Source of the DNA: Chlorobiota bacterium
Lineage (GTDB): Bacteria; Bacteroidota; Bacteroidia; Bacteroidales; VadinHA17
Length of the DNA: 64,000 nucleotides
Assembly (NCBI GenBank): GCA_013152085.1
Contig: JAADHC010000058.1
Coordinates: 48,501-112,500 of the forward strand
Reading direction: 5' to 3'
In this document: positions 37,824 through 46,810 of the stretch, piece after piece
How the letters are laid out: each line of letters begins with the position of its first letter
How positions within the stretch are numbered: the stretch's first letter is position 1
Made by a program: the position numbers and the translations under genes
The notes under the pieces: model-generated
What the model was told of the DNA's origin: nothing
What the model saw: only the letters and a program-made list of their open reading frames with translations
Databases searched by the model: none

Positions 37824-39134
37824 ATGGAAAAAAAATCTAACATCGTAGCTGCCATAGACATCGGAACTACAAAGATTGTTTGCCTTGTCGGGAAAAGGAA
37901 TGAGTCGGGGCAGATTGAAATCTTGGCACTTAGTAAAGCTCCTTCTACAGGAGTGAAAAGAGGTGTTGTCCTGAACATCGAAGAAACGGTCAATGCGCTC
38001 CGGTCCACCGTTGAAGAGGTTCAGAAAGACTCAGATCTTGTCTTTGAGGATGTTTATGTCGGTATTGCCGGACAGCACATCCGCAGTATCCAGAACCGTG
38101 GTTATATCAACAGGGACAGTGACGAACATGAAATCCGGAAACAGGATATTGTTAAGCTCATTGACGATATGAGCAAGATCCCGGTGGATGTCGGAGAAGA
38201 GATTGTTCATGTTTTGCCACAAAATTTTATTGTGGATAATGAAACCGGTGTAAAAAACCCTGTGGGAATGTCCGGCCGCCGGCTTGAGGCAAATTTCCAT
38301 ATTGTGATCGGTAAAGTGGCCTCGGCAAAAAACATTGAAAAATGTATCAATCGCATCGGATTGCATGTTAAGGATCTTATTCTCGAGCCACTTGCTTCCT
38401 CCGAAGCTGTGCTTACGGAAGATGAAAAAGAAGCAGGCGTGGCTCTTGTGGATATCGGTGGTGGTACAACAGATGTTGCCGTTTATTATGATAATATTAT
38501 CAGGCATACAGCTGTCATTCCTTTTGGCGGAAATGTGATAACAAAAGACATAAAAGAAGGATGTTTCATCCTGAATAAATATGCCGAGGTTCTTAAAACC
38601 AAGTACGGTTCTGCATTGGGTGATTTTGCCCCCGAAGATAAAGTGGTTACGATTCCGGGAATCAGTGGCCGTGAAGCCAAGGAAATTTCCTTTAAAAGCC
38701 TGGCTTATATTATCCAGTCACGTATGGAAGAGATCATAGACATAGTTATGTTCGAAATTGAAAATTCAGGTGTGGCAGATAAACTGGCCGCGGGCATCGT
38801 CCTTACCGGCGGCGGAGCCAAACTGAAGCATCTGCCGCAACTTTTTAAATTTAAAACAGGTTTGGATGTAAGAGTGGGGTATCCCAACCTTCACCTGGGA
38901 GGTGAAGTCAGTGACCAGATTAACCAGCCGATGTTTGCAACTGGTGTAGGATTGATTATTAAAGGATTTGAAATGATGGATGGTGATACAGAACGTATTG
39001 AAAGACTGCAATCAGGTGAACTGGTTGGCGAAGAAGCCATGGGAGAGAGTGAAAATGGACGCAGAAGCCGGATGTTTGAGCGTCTTAAGAAAACCCTGAG
39101 TGATATTTTTGCCGAAAACGGTGCAAGTATGTAA
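37824..39134 (+). CDS. ftsA: Cell division actin-like ATPase FtsA
   Basis: 436 aa from the ATG at 37824 (MEKKSNIVAAIDIGTTKIVC); a TTG 9 bases upstream is rejected. Phosphate loops are AIDIGTTK and VDIGGGTTDVAVY, and the adenosine motif is IVLTGGGAKLKHLP. The SHS2/1C insertion contains VYVGIAGQHI. It tethers FtsZ to the membrane through a C-terminal amphipathic segment (SRMFERLKKTLSDIF). Confidence 0.96.
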   Translation: MEKKSNIVAAIDIGTTKIVCLVGKRNESGQIEILALSKAPSTGVKRGVVLNIEETVNALRSTVEEVQKDSDLVFEDVYVGIAGQHIRSIQNRGYINRDSDEHEIRKQDIVKLIDDMSKIPVDVGEEIVHVLPQNFIVDNETGVKNPVGMSGRRLEANFHIVIGKVASAKNIEKCINRIGLHVKDLILEPLASSEAVLTEDEKEAGVALVDIGGGTTDVAVYYDNIIRHTAVIPFGGNVITKDIKEGCFILNKYAEVLKTKYGSALGDFAPEDKVVTIPGISGREAKEISFKSLAYIIQSRMEEIIDIVMFEIENSGVADKLAAGIVLTGGGAKLKHLPQLFKFKTGLDVRVGYPNLHLGGEVSDQINQPMFATGVGLIIKGFEMMDGDTERIERLQSGELVGEEAMGESENGRRSRMFERLKKTLSDIFAENGASM

Positions 39135-39170
39135 TCCGCAATATCTTTTTAACCCATAAAATGATGAGTC

Positions 39171-40640
39171 ATGAAGGAAGATCTGATGAATTTTGAATTG
39201 CCACAGAACAGGTCGTCGATTATAAAAGTCCTGGGTATTGGCGGTGGCGGAAGTAATGCCGTGAATTATATGTTCCGTCAGGGCATCCAGGATGTTAATT
39301 TTATTGTCTGCAATACAGATGCACAGGCCCTGAACAGCAGTCCCGTCCCCGTGAAAGTCCAGATCGGAGCAACACTGACCGAAGGCCTCGGTGCAGGGAA
39401 TAAACCTGAAAAAGGCAGGCAGGCGGCCATCGAAAACCTCGACGATGTTATGCAGGCACTCGGACCTACCACAAAAATGGTTTTCCTCACCGCCGGAATG
39501 GGGGGAGGTACCGGTACAGGTGCCGCACCTGTGATTGCCAAAGCCTGTAAAGAGAATGGAATCCTTACCGTAGGTATTGTTACCATCCCTTTTGGTTTTG
39601 AGGGACAAAAACGTATCGATCAGGCTGTCGACGGAATTGATGAGTTGAAAGACCACGTAGATTCTCTGTTGGTTATTAATAACGAAAAACTGCGGGAAAT
39701 ATATGGAGACCTGGCACTCTCAGAAGCCTTCTCAAAAGCTGACGATGTACTTACCGTGGCAGCCAAAGGGATTGCCGAGATCATTACGGTTCATGGATCT
39801 GTTAATGTTGACTTCGCTGATGTCGAAACCGTTTTGAGGGACAGCAGTGTTGCTATTATGGGATCAGGAACGGCAACAGGAGAAAACAGGGCCACCCAGG
39901 CCATTAAGGAAGCGCTCACCTCACCTTTGCTGAATTCAAACGACATTACGGGAGCTAACAGTATTTTGCTGAATATCACTTCCGGAAAGAAAGAAATTAC
40001 GATGGACGAAGTCGGCGAAATTACCGACTTTGTGAATACAAGTGCTGCTGATAATGCTTTGATCATCTGGGGAACCTGTACCGATCCGAATCTTGATGAA
40101 GAAGTTGTTGTTACTATTATTGCCACCGGATTTGAACCGGCAAGTATTCCGGAACTTTATGGCCGCAGAAAAAAACAGAAGAAAGAATACATTCCTCTGG
40201 GACCTGAAACTGAAAACGGTAAAGACCCGGAAAGCGGGTTTGAAGTGAAATCTGCCTCCGAGGGTGGACATTCGGCGCTTATTAAACCTTCACAAAGTAT
40301 GATTGAGTTTAATATTTCCGGTGAAACAGAAACCCCTTCCGTCCTGCGAACTAATCCCGGAATGAATGTAAAACAGGATCCGGAAAAAGTAGCACACCGT
40401 TTGGATAAAATCAAGGGCCAGCAGGCGATGCTGCGCGGAAATGAGGTAAGTTCCATAACCCGTGAAGAAGAAATCGAAAGAATGGAAGACGAACCGGCAT
40501 ACCTCAGAAAAAATATTAAGATTGATGAAAAGAAGACATCAGATAAACAGAAAATTTCAAAATACTCACTTTATATAGATGATGATAATGAGACAAAAAT
40601 AAGTGATGAAAATCCCTATCTGAACGATAATGTTGATTAA
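39171..40640 (+). CDS. ftsZ: Cell division GTPase FtsZ
   Basis: 489 aa. The nucleotide loops are GIGGGGSNAVN at about 22-32 and the tubulin signature GGGTGTG at 111-117. The T7 loop contains NVDFADVETVL. The GTPase core ends at about residue 325. A linker of about 130 residues follows, and the C-terminus (PAYLRKNIKI, then ISKYSLYIDDDNETKISDEN and PYLNDNVD) is of the Bacteroidetes type rather than the E. coli DYLDIPAFLRKQAD form. It is longer than E. coli FtsZ (383 aa). Confidence 0.97.
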   Translation: MKEDLMNFELPQNRSSIIKVLGIGGGGSNAVNYMFRQGIQDVNFIVCNTDAQALNSSPVPVKVQIGATLTEGLGAGNKPEKGRQAAIENLDDVMQALGPTTKMVFLTAGMGGGTGTGAAPVIAKACKENGILTVGIVTIPFGFEGQKRIDQAVDGIDELKDHVDSLLVINNEKLREIYGDLALSEAFSKADDVLTVAAKGIAEIITVHGSVNVDFADVETVLRDSSVAIMGSGTATGENRATQAIKEALTSPLLNSNDITGANSILLNITSGKKEITMDEVGEITDFVNTSAADNALIIWGTCTDPNLDEEVVVTIIATGFEPASIPELYGRRKKQKKEYIPLGPETENGKDPESGFEVKSASEGGHSALIKPSQSMIEFNISGETETPSVLRTNPGMNVKQDPEKVAHRLDKIKGQQAMLRGNEVSSITREEEIERMEDEPAYLRKNIKIDEKKTSDKQKISKYSLYIDDDNETKISDENPYLNDNVD

Positions 40641-40651
40641 AAACAAATAAT

Positions 40652-41107
40652 ATGAACCTGGAAGAAAAAATTATGGCTGACCTGAAAAAGGCCATGCGTG
40701 AAAAAGACCCGGTAAAACGGAATGCACTGAGGGCTGTAAAATCTGCCATACTTCTTGCTAAAACAGAAAAAGGGAAAAGTCATGACCTTACTCCCGAAGA
40801 CGAATTGAAAATCCTGCAGAAACTGGTGAAACAGCGTAACGAGTCAGCAGCTATATACCGGGAGCAAAACCGGATGGATTTGTATGAGAAGGAAAACGCA
40901 GAAGCCGCCCTGATCGGAAAGTTCCTGCCCCCGCAGTTAAGTACCGAAGAATTACGTGCAGGACTTCAACGGATTATCCAGGAAACAGGTGCTACTACGA
41001 TAAAAGATATGGGAAAAGTAATGGGCATTGCTACTAAAAAGTATGCCGGAAAAGCAGATGGCAATACCATATCAACTATAGTAAGGGAAATTCTTATCCG
41101 GCAGTAA
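40652..41107 (+). CDS. yqeY: GatB/YqeY domain protein
   Basis: 151 aa, the usual size of stand-alone YqeY. Family blocks are LEEKIMADLKKAMREKDPVKRNALRAVKSAI, LVKQRNESAAIYREQNRMDL and the C-terminal GKVMGIATKKYAGKADGNTIS. It resembles the tail domain of GatB that contacts tRNA, but the role of the free protein is not established. It starts 11 bases after ftsZ and is the last gene of this transcription unit, convergent with ppiD. Confidence 0.92.
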   Translation: MNLEEKIMADLKKAMREKDPVKRNALRAVKSAILLAKTEKGKSHDLTPEDELKILQKLVKQRNESAAIYREQNRMDLYEKENAEAALIGKFLPPQLSTEELRAGLQRIIQETGATTIKDMGKVMGIATKKYAGKADGNTISTIVREILIRQ

Positions 41108-41120
41108 TTGTTAAAAAATC

Positions 41121-43250
41121 TTAGTAGAACTTGTATCTTTCATCTACAATATTTGCCCCTTCACGCAGCGCTTCGTAAGCTTCATAATTTGTGCGTGTCT
41201 GGTAAGATATGAGTAGTTTGCTTTGCTCCTGACTAATATCCGGCGTTTCTACGGGAGCCGTGACAGAAGTAATCTCCACAACATACACTCCGTTAAGCCC
41301 TTGAAGAGGAGGTGAAAGCTGATCTTCCGGAAGAACAAAAGCCGCAGCATTGATGGCCGGTTCGATTCCGGCTGAGGGAAAAGCAAAGGTGTTGAAAGTA
41401 ACATCCGTTGCTTCCTGAACCCTTACCCCCAGTTTTGTGGCAAGGCCATCCAAACCAGAAACGGATTGTAAATCTTTGGAAAGTTTATCCACAAGGACTT
41501 CTGCCTTTTTTTCTTTAGCGACATTCAATTGTACATCTGCCAGCACATCTTCAAGCGGGGCAATCCCATCTTCCTTTACAACCGTCACAAAAGCTACAAC
41601 AAAACGGTCTCCGATTTCAAAAACAGCCTGATTGGATGCATCCAGGACAATATCACCCTTTTTGGTCTTGTAAATTGCACGAACAAGCTGTCTTGCCTGA
41701 TCAAGGCCGGGAATTTTTTCATCATTAATTCCGATGTTGCCGGCAACATGTTTGTCCAGATCTTTTGACGCATCAACAGTTTTTATAAATTTATCATAAG
41801 TATTGTTGGTTCCGGCAAAACGGCTGGCCTGGGAATAAATGTTTTGATAGGTCTTTGACGAAGGTTCAACTTTACGCTCGAGGATCCCGACTTCCAGCTT
41901 TTTAACCCTTTTGCTTTGGTTCAGGATTTCGATAATATGATAACCAAATTGTGTTTCGACAACAGTAATGTCGCCTTTTTTCCCTGTAAAACAGGCATCG
42001 CTGAAAGGTTTGACCATAACCCCTTCACGGAACCAGCCAAGGTCACCACCAAGTTGGGCAGATCCCTTGTCATCAGAGTTCTGAACAGCAAGGAGGCCGA
42101 AATCAACACCCTGATCAATCAGGTTCTTAATACTGTCAGCCATAGCTTTTGCCCGTTCTTTGGTACGAATCTGGTTTGGTGAAATGAGGATATGCCGTGC
42201 ATGAACGGAATCGGGTAAATAAACAATGGCACCCAGCTTGGCAATTTTGTATGTGTCATCTTCACGGTAAGGACCTACGACCGTACCCACAGGGGCATTA
42301 AACAAAATATCATTTAAAGTATCCGGTAGTTCTCCGTAAGCATAATGACGGTCAACATAGGGGACATCTGAGTTCATGTTAATGAACTGCGGAATATTTT
42401 CTGCAGTTTCAAATTCAGTTTTGATTTTTTCGATCCAATCGGCAGCTTCTTTTTCATCATCCTTAGAAGGAATTACATCAAATGTAACATATTCAATACT
42501 TCTGGAGGCAGTTTGCTTGTATTCTTCTTCATGGGATTTATAATATTTTTCCAAATCGGCCCGGGTAACGGCAATGGCTGAATCGGGAACCTGGTCGAAG
42601 CGTTGTATGATAAACCGGATATCAGCTTTACGGTTATCTTCCTTATAAGCCTGCTCAGCCTGGAGATCTGTTATAAAAAGTCCCTGGCGGATCAGATTAA
42701 GATATTTTGTAATCCGGCGTTCATTATAAATCTGTTTTTCCATAAACAGCCAGTAGGTCTTCTGTTTACCGGACGGATCATCTTCCATATGCTGCAGGAA
42801 ATTGATTAATGCCGAGCGGTTCAAAACACCTGTGGCAGGATCAGAAAATAACTGACGGACAAAAGGATGGGGATTGTTTCCCTGTACCAGGTCAAACATC
42901 TCATCCGAACTGACATCCAGCCCGATTTTTTTAAACTCGGGGGCCAGTATGGTTTCCCTTACAAGGTCTTCCCAAACCTGGTTCCGGATATTCTTTGAAG
43001 TTTTTTCATCAACGTTATTATTCCCGGAAAGTTTGTAAATCTCCGTAAGGTCATTGATGCGGCGTTCATAATCCTGTACATTGATGGATTGTCCCGCAAT
43101 GCGGGCAATTTCATATCTTTTACTTACACCAAGGGTTAACCCGCTGCCACGACCGAGAAGATCACCCATGATAAATGCAAGAAGGGATAAACCAATCAAT
43201 CCGGCAACAATGACACCGAATTTGTCCCGTATTTTCTGTAGTGTAGCCAT
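41121..43250 (-). CDS. ppiD: PpiD-like periplasmic peptidyl-prolyl isomerase/chaperone
   Basis: 709 aa. An N-terminal membrane anchor (VIVAGLIGLSLLAFIMGDLLG, about 13-33) is followed by a SurA/PpiD-type helical region. A parvulin rotamase domain lies at about 345-445 (VHARHILISPNQ, GGDLGWFREGVMVKPF, VETQFGYHIIEI). The rest is a second parvulin-like and C-terminal chaperone region. It assists folding of outer membrane and periplasmic proteins. It has its own promoter-like box and follows gldE after 105 bases. Confidence 0.92.
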   Translation of the reverse strand: MATLQKIRDKFGVIVAGLIGLSLLAFIMGDLLGRGSGLTLGVSKRYEIARIAGQSINVQDYERRINDLTEIYKLSGNNNVDEKTSKNIRNQVWEDLVRETILAPEFKKIGLDVSSDEMFDLVQGNNPHPFVRQLFSDPATGVLNRSALINFLQHMEDDPSGKQKTYWLFMEKQIYNERRITKYLNLIRQGLFITDLQAEQAYKEDNRKADIRFIIQRFDQVPDSAIAVTRADLEKYYKSHEEEYKQTASRSIEYVTFDVIPSKDDEKEAADWIEKIKTEFETAENIPQFINMNSDVPYVDRHYAYGELPDTLNDILFNAPVGTVVGPYREDDTYKIAKLGAIVYLPDSVHARHILISPNQIRTKERAKAMADSIKNLIDQGVDFGLLAVQNSDDKGSAQLGGDLGWFREGVMVKPFSDACFTGKKGDITVVETQFGYHIIEILNQSKRVKKLEVGILERKVEPSSKTYQNIYSQASRFAGTNNTYDKFIKTVDASKDLDKHVAGNIGINDEKIPGLDQARQLVRAIYKTKKGDIVLDASNQAVFEIGDRFVVAFVTVVKEDGIAPLEDVLADVQLNVAKEKKAEVLVDKLSKDLQSVSGLDGLATKLGVRVQEATDVTFNTFAFPSAGIEPAINAAAFVLPEDQLSPPLQGLNGVYVVEITSVTAPVETPDISQEQSKLLISYQTRTNYEAYEALREGANIVDERYKFY

Positions 43251-43285
43251 GAAACGTTTCTTTTTCGCCTGAAAATTTCAGGCTG

Positions 43286-43293
43286 CAAATATA
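43286..43293 (-). promoter_or_regulatory. Putative -7 box of ppiD
   Basis: Minus-strand TATATTTG followed by CAG matches TAnnTTTG, 35 bases upstream of the ppiD start codon. Confidence 0.5.
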
Positions 43294-43355
43294 CATATTT
43301 GAACTAAAATAGATTGATTCTCCGGCAGAAAACTTAGCAATGAATATAAAAAAAG

Positions 43356-44618
43356 TTAATCTGTATCACCGGACAGCTTAATAAGCCTGACAAGATCGAT
43401 CCTTGTTTCAGTCATTTTAACGATCCTGATCTCAAAAGTATCAAGCTTTAGAATCTGATTGGGTTTAGGCAGACTTTCGTATCGATATAAGATGTATCCG
43501 GCAAGTGTTTCATATTCGTCTTCTTCAGGAATGTCCAGTTGATATTTGTTGTTGAGGTAATCAATCTCCAGACGGCCTGAAAAAAGGTATTGATTCTCTC
43601 CGAGTTGTTTTTCCAGCAACATGGAGCTGTCGTGCTCATCTTCAATCTCGCCAAAAATCTCTTCAAGGATATCTTCAATGGTTACGATACCCGAAGTGCC
43701 GCCAAACTCATCAACAACCAGAGCGATACCTTTCTTATCTTCTACAAACATTCCCAGTAATTTATTGGCCGGCATGGATTCAGGAACAATAGGCAGGGGA
43801 TGCAGCACTTCTTCCACCGACACCGGATCCCGAAAGTAATCCTTGATATTGATATATCCTGTAATATGATCCAGACTTTCCTCGTAAATCAGGATCTTGG
43901 ATAACCCCGTTTCGACAAAAGTGTTACGAATCTCATCCAGGGTAGCATTCTTCTCCAGGGCAACAAGTTCTGTTCTCGGAACCATACATTCGCGGAGCTT
44001 AACTTTTGAAAAATCCAGGGCATTCTGGAAAATCCAGAGATTGTGGGCTTCTTCCTCCTCATCGGAGATATCACTTTCATGTACGAGATGTTGAAGGTCG
44101 CTAATTCCAAAAACCTGATTCACAGGTACCCCGGGAGATTTTACCCTGAAGAATGACTTCAGGATACCATTCGAAAGCGCGATCGTAAAACGACTCACAG
44201 GATAGAACAGAAAATAGAATATCCATACGGGAACTCCCAGCCATTTAAGGAATTCGTTGGGTTTTAAACGGAAAACAGCTTTAGGTATAAACTCAGCAAG
44301 TACAAGGATGATCAGGGTGGATATAATCGTCTGAAGGATTAAAATCCAGGTTTCTGTATGAGTGAAGCTTTGAAGAAAAGGGTTAAGGACCAATGCCATG
44401 AAAATCCCGTAAATAACAAGTGAAATATTGTTTCCGATAAGCATCGTTACAATATACTGTCCGGGATTTGAGGAAAACAGTGAAAGAATCCTCGAATAGT
44501 ATGTATCCTGTTTGATATCCAGTTCCAGCCGCAACTTATTGGCCGAGATATAGGCAATTTCCATTCCTGAGAAAAAAGCTGAAAATAATATGGTAATGAT
44601 AATAATCCCCGGATACAT
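43356..44618 (-). CDS. gldE: CNNM/CBS-domain membrane protein (GldE-like hemolysin family)
   Basis: 420 aa. A CNNM (DUF21) transmembrane domain lies at about 1-170 and starts IIIITILFSAFFSGMEIAYISANKLRLE. Two CBS domains lie at about 195-320 (RECMVPRTELVALEKN; GIALVVDEFGGTSGIVTIEDILEEIFGEI). A CorC/HlyC-type domain (CorC_HlyC) ends the protein. Relatives are Mg/Co efflux proteins, and GldE supports gliding in flavobacteria; no other gld genes are adjacent here. It follows a small membrane protein gene by 9 bases. Confidence 0.9.
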   Translation of the reverse strand: MYPGIIIITILFSAFFSGMEIAYISANKLRLELDIKQDTYYSRILSLFSSNPGQYIVTMLIGNNISLVIYGIFMALVLNPFLQSFTHTETWILILQTIISTLIILVLAEFIPKAVFRLKPNEFLKWLGVPVWIFYFLFYPVSRFTIALSNGILKSFFRVKSPGVPVNQVFGISDLQHLVHESDISDEEEEAHNLWIFQNALDFSKVKLRECMVPRTELVALEKNATLDEIRNTFVETGLSKILIYEESLDHITGYINIKDYFRDPVSVEEVLHPLPIVPESMPANKLLGMFVEDKKGIALVVDEFGGTSGIVTIEDILEEIFGEIEDEHDSSMLLEKQLGENQYLFSGRLEIDYLNNKYQLDIPEEDEYETLAGYILYRYESLPKPNQILKLDTFEIRIVKMTETRIDLVRLIKLSGDTD

Positions 44619-44627
44619 ACTACAAAA

Positions 44628-44843
44628 TTATAAATCCTTTTTATTATCATGAATCCGTAAATGACGACGCAAATAAAACATGGCAAGTGATAATATCATC
44701 AAAATAAAAAAAATCACTCCTTTCCTGGCAACATGATGCGCCAGGGCGTGGATTGCAGAGATAAGACTTATCAGGGCAATCAGCAGCCAGATTACCTCCA
44801 TCACCTGCGTCCGGCTATTCCGTTTTCCCTGTTTCCTTTCCAT
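44628..44843 (-). CDS. Small membrane protein between lptC and gldE
   Basis: 71 aa. Two hydrophobic segments at about 15-35 (VMEVIWLLIALISLISAIHAL) and 41-58 (KGVIFFILMILSLAMFYL) are bracketed by basic ends. The start (ATG at 44843) lies inside lptC, giving a 29-base overlap; an ATG at 44801 is an alternative. I recognise no family. The tight placement between lptC and gldE suggests translational coupling and an envelope role. Confidence 0.7.
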   Translation of the reverse strand: MERKQGKRNSRTQVMEVIWLLIALISLISAIHALAHHVARKGVIFFILMILSLAMFYLRRHLRIHDNKKDL

Positions 44844-45423
44844 GTTTTGTGGTCTCCCTGTTTATATAAACGGTACCTTTAACATGATTGATCTGCCAGT
44901 CATTAAACGCCTGGTCTGATTCGAAACCCTCACCGTAAATAATTTCATCTTCGGTGGTAATCTTAACGGACCGGTCCGAATATATACGTTTTGTAGAAAT
45001 ATCCCAATACAGCTGTTCGGCGTCCAAACGCTCATTTTGTATGTTAATGGCAGTTACACTGTCCCGTGCTTCCCACAAATCCTTATGTTCGTAATATATG
45101 GCATAACGTGCACGTAAGGTTGACTCGATTTTACCCTGTCGATTAAAAAATTCAACATCAATACCTTCGGGGAAGACCATGAGCGGTTCTTCATTTTCGG
45201 CATAATTCTTCACCAGCGGTGCATGTATGATAAGCTGTACGATAGAAGAATCGTTATATATGGTAGTTAAATTGTAAATGACCTGTGTGGGTAATGAGTC
45301 TGTTTTGGTAAGATTATTGACCTGTGAGAGATCATTCTTCCGGCAGGAAATAAACATTGAAGTTCCGGTGAGGGCCAGAGCTGCAATGATGATTTTATAT
45401 CGAGAAAAGTTTATTTTCTGCAC
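44815..45423 (-). CDS. lptC: LPS export protein LptC
   Basis: 202 aa. The N-terminus (YKIIIAALALTGTSMFISCR) is a lipoprotein-like or membrane-anchor signal. The mature part has the beta-jellyroll pattern of LptC/OstA domains: VIYNLTTIYNDSSIVQLIIHAPLVKNY, PEGIDVEFFNRQGKIESTLRARYAIY and ARDSVTAINIQNERLDAEQLYWD. LptC bridges LptB2FG and LptA in lipopolysaccharide transport. It lies 6 bases after the TPR gene in the envelope operon. Confidence 0.88.
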   Translation of the reverse strand: MQKINFSRYKIIIAALALTGTSMFISCRKNDLSQVNNLTKTDSLPTQVIYNLTTIYNDSSIVQLIIHAPLVKNYAENEEPLMVFPEGIDVEFFNRQGKIESTLRARYAIYYEHKDLWEARDSVTAINIQNERLDAEQLYWDISTKRIYSDRSVKITTEDEIIYGEGFESDQAFNDWQINHVKGTVYINRETTKHGKETGKTE

Positions 45424-45429
45424 AGGTCG

Positions 45430-46791
45430 TTACCTGATTCTAACCGTCGTTTTTTCATTGATCCAACCGCCAAGTTCATAAGAGTCCCCTACTTTGAAAC
45501 CGTAAAAAAAGACGGTTTCGTTTGATGGAAAATGTTTTGAATAGGTGGCGATACGCTCATCAGCGATATCTGCCAGTGACGGATCTTTTTTTCTGGCGAT
45601 TTTGTACTGGTCAACAGCAGCCCAGAAAACAGCCTGATGTGCCAGTTCATCATCTCCAAAATCTTTGGCATTTCCATAGATGTTTCCCAAAAGAATATGG
45701 GGTAATCCGGACGACGGATCTGCTGCAATGGCTTTTTCAGCATAAGATTTTGCTGTCGGAAGATCCTTGAATATCCGGAAAGTAATATCTCCGATTTCGG
45801 TATAATATCTTGATTTTGCTTTGTTGTCCTTCTCAAGCTGTACCGCATCTTTCAGATATTTGATGGACTGTTCGTACTGACCCCGTTTTTTATATAGTTG
45901 CGAAATGGTAAATGCAGCGGAGGATTTAGCTTCAATTTTCTGTAAAGCGATCAGCGAATTCAGATAAAGATCAGCATCTACGCACCCGGTTTCTTTTAAC
46001 CAGAAAATATATTTCTTCAACTCTTCGGGATTGCCCTTGCTTTCATCAAACTGGGGAGTAAAAAGCGCAATGAGCGATTCACAGGTAGCCGCACCACTGT
46101 TTGCAAAATTATTGGCAATCACATCTTTAAGGTCCTGAACTTGCTTATTGTCCGGTTTCTCGTCCAGTTTCTTGTTAATGATTTCCATAGTACGGGCATA
46201 ATTGTCAACGACCTCCTCACTGGTGATGATATTATCTTTAAACAGGGATATGGTAATATCCATAAATGCGGCCAGTGTAGCGGTCTGAGCACGCTCCTTG
46301 TCAATATCAACGGCTTTGGTCAGGCAGGTATAGGCTTGTTTTAAAGCCTCCGGATCGTTTCTTTTGAATTTGAATAAATCGATACCCTTAAAACCCCTGA
46401 CTTTGCCTTCATCTTCAGGATATACTTTAATTCGTGTGTCATATATTGCCATAAGCGTGTCAATATAGGCATACGCTGTTTTGGTGTCCTGGCTTTTCAG
46501 GGCGTCAACAATGAGATGTTTATAGATCGTTACCCCGTTTTGACAAACAATACGTGGGATCTTGGCATATCTGGGCTCTTTCTTCATCAGACCGGCACAA
46601 TTACCCACATATACTAATCTCCAGAAAGGTAAAGCTTCATTATAGTTCTTTTGTTTATAATATTCACGATAGAGCGAATAATTTCTCAGGCATTTCATAA
46701 TATCATTATTGTCCTGTGTCTGTGCAGACAGAGGCACGGTTATCAGAAAAATTGCCATAAGAATAAAAAATGATTTGCCAAAAGTTTTCAT
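45430..46791 (-). CDS. Secreted tetratricopeptide-repeat protein
   Basis: 453 aa from the ATG at 46791 (MKTFGKSFFILMAIFLITVP), with a signal peptide ending near PLSAQ. TPR-like helical pairs fill the protein, for example LPFWRLVYVGNC near the start and YEQSIKYLKDAVQLEKDN with AKSYAEKAIAADPSSGLPHILLGNIYG in the C-terminal half. It is probably periplasmic. It lies between an outer membrane protein gene (19 bases) and lptC (6 bases), so a role in envelope assembly is plausible but unproven. Confidence 0.85.
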   Translation of the reverse strand: MKTFGKSFFILMAIFLITVPLSAQTQDNNDIMKCLRNYSLYREYYKQKNYNEALPFWRLVYVGNCAGLMKKEPRYAKIPRIVCQNGVTIYKHLIVDALKSQDTKTAYAYIDTLMAIYDTRIKVYPEDEGKVRGFKGIDLFKFKRNDPEALKQAYTCLTKAVDIDKERAQTATLAAFMDITISLFKDNIITSEEVVDNYARTMEIINKKLDEKPDNKQVQDLKDVIANNFANSGAATCESLIALFTPQFDESKGNPEELKKYIFWLKETGCVDADLYLNSLIALQKIEAKSSAAFTISQLYKKRGQYEQSIKYLKDAVQLEKDNKAKSRYYTEIGDITFRIFKDLPTAKSYAEKAIAADPSSGLPHILLGNIYGNAKDFGDDELAHQAVFWAAVDQYKIARKKDPSLADIADERIATYSKHFPSNETVFFYGFKVGDSYELGGWINEKTTVRIR

Positions 46792-46810
46792 GGTTCTGGT
46801 TTTTATGATT

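Noticed and set aside
39012..39656. Minus-strand open frame of 214 codons
   Set aside because: It is antisense to the ftsA end and the ftsZ start, which are certain. The translation has no recognisable domain.
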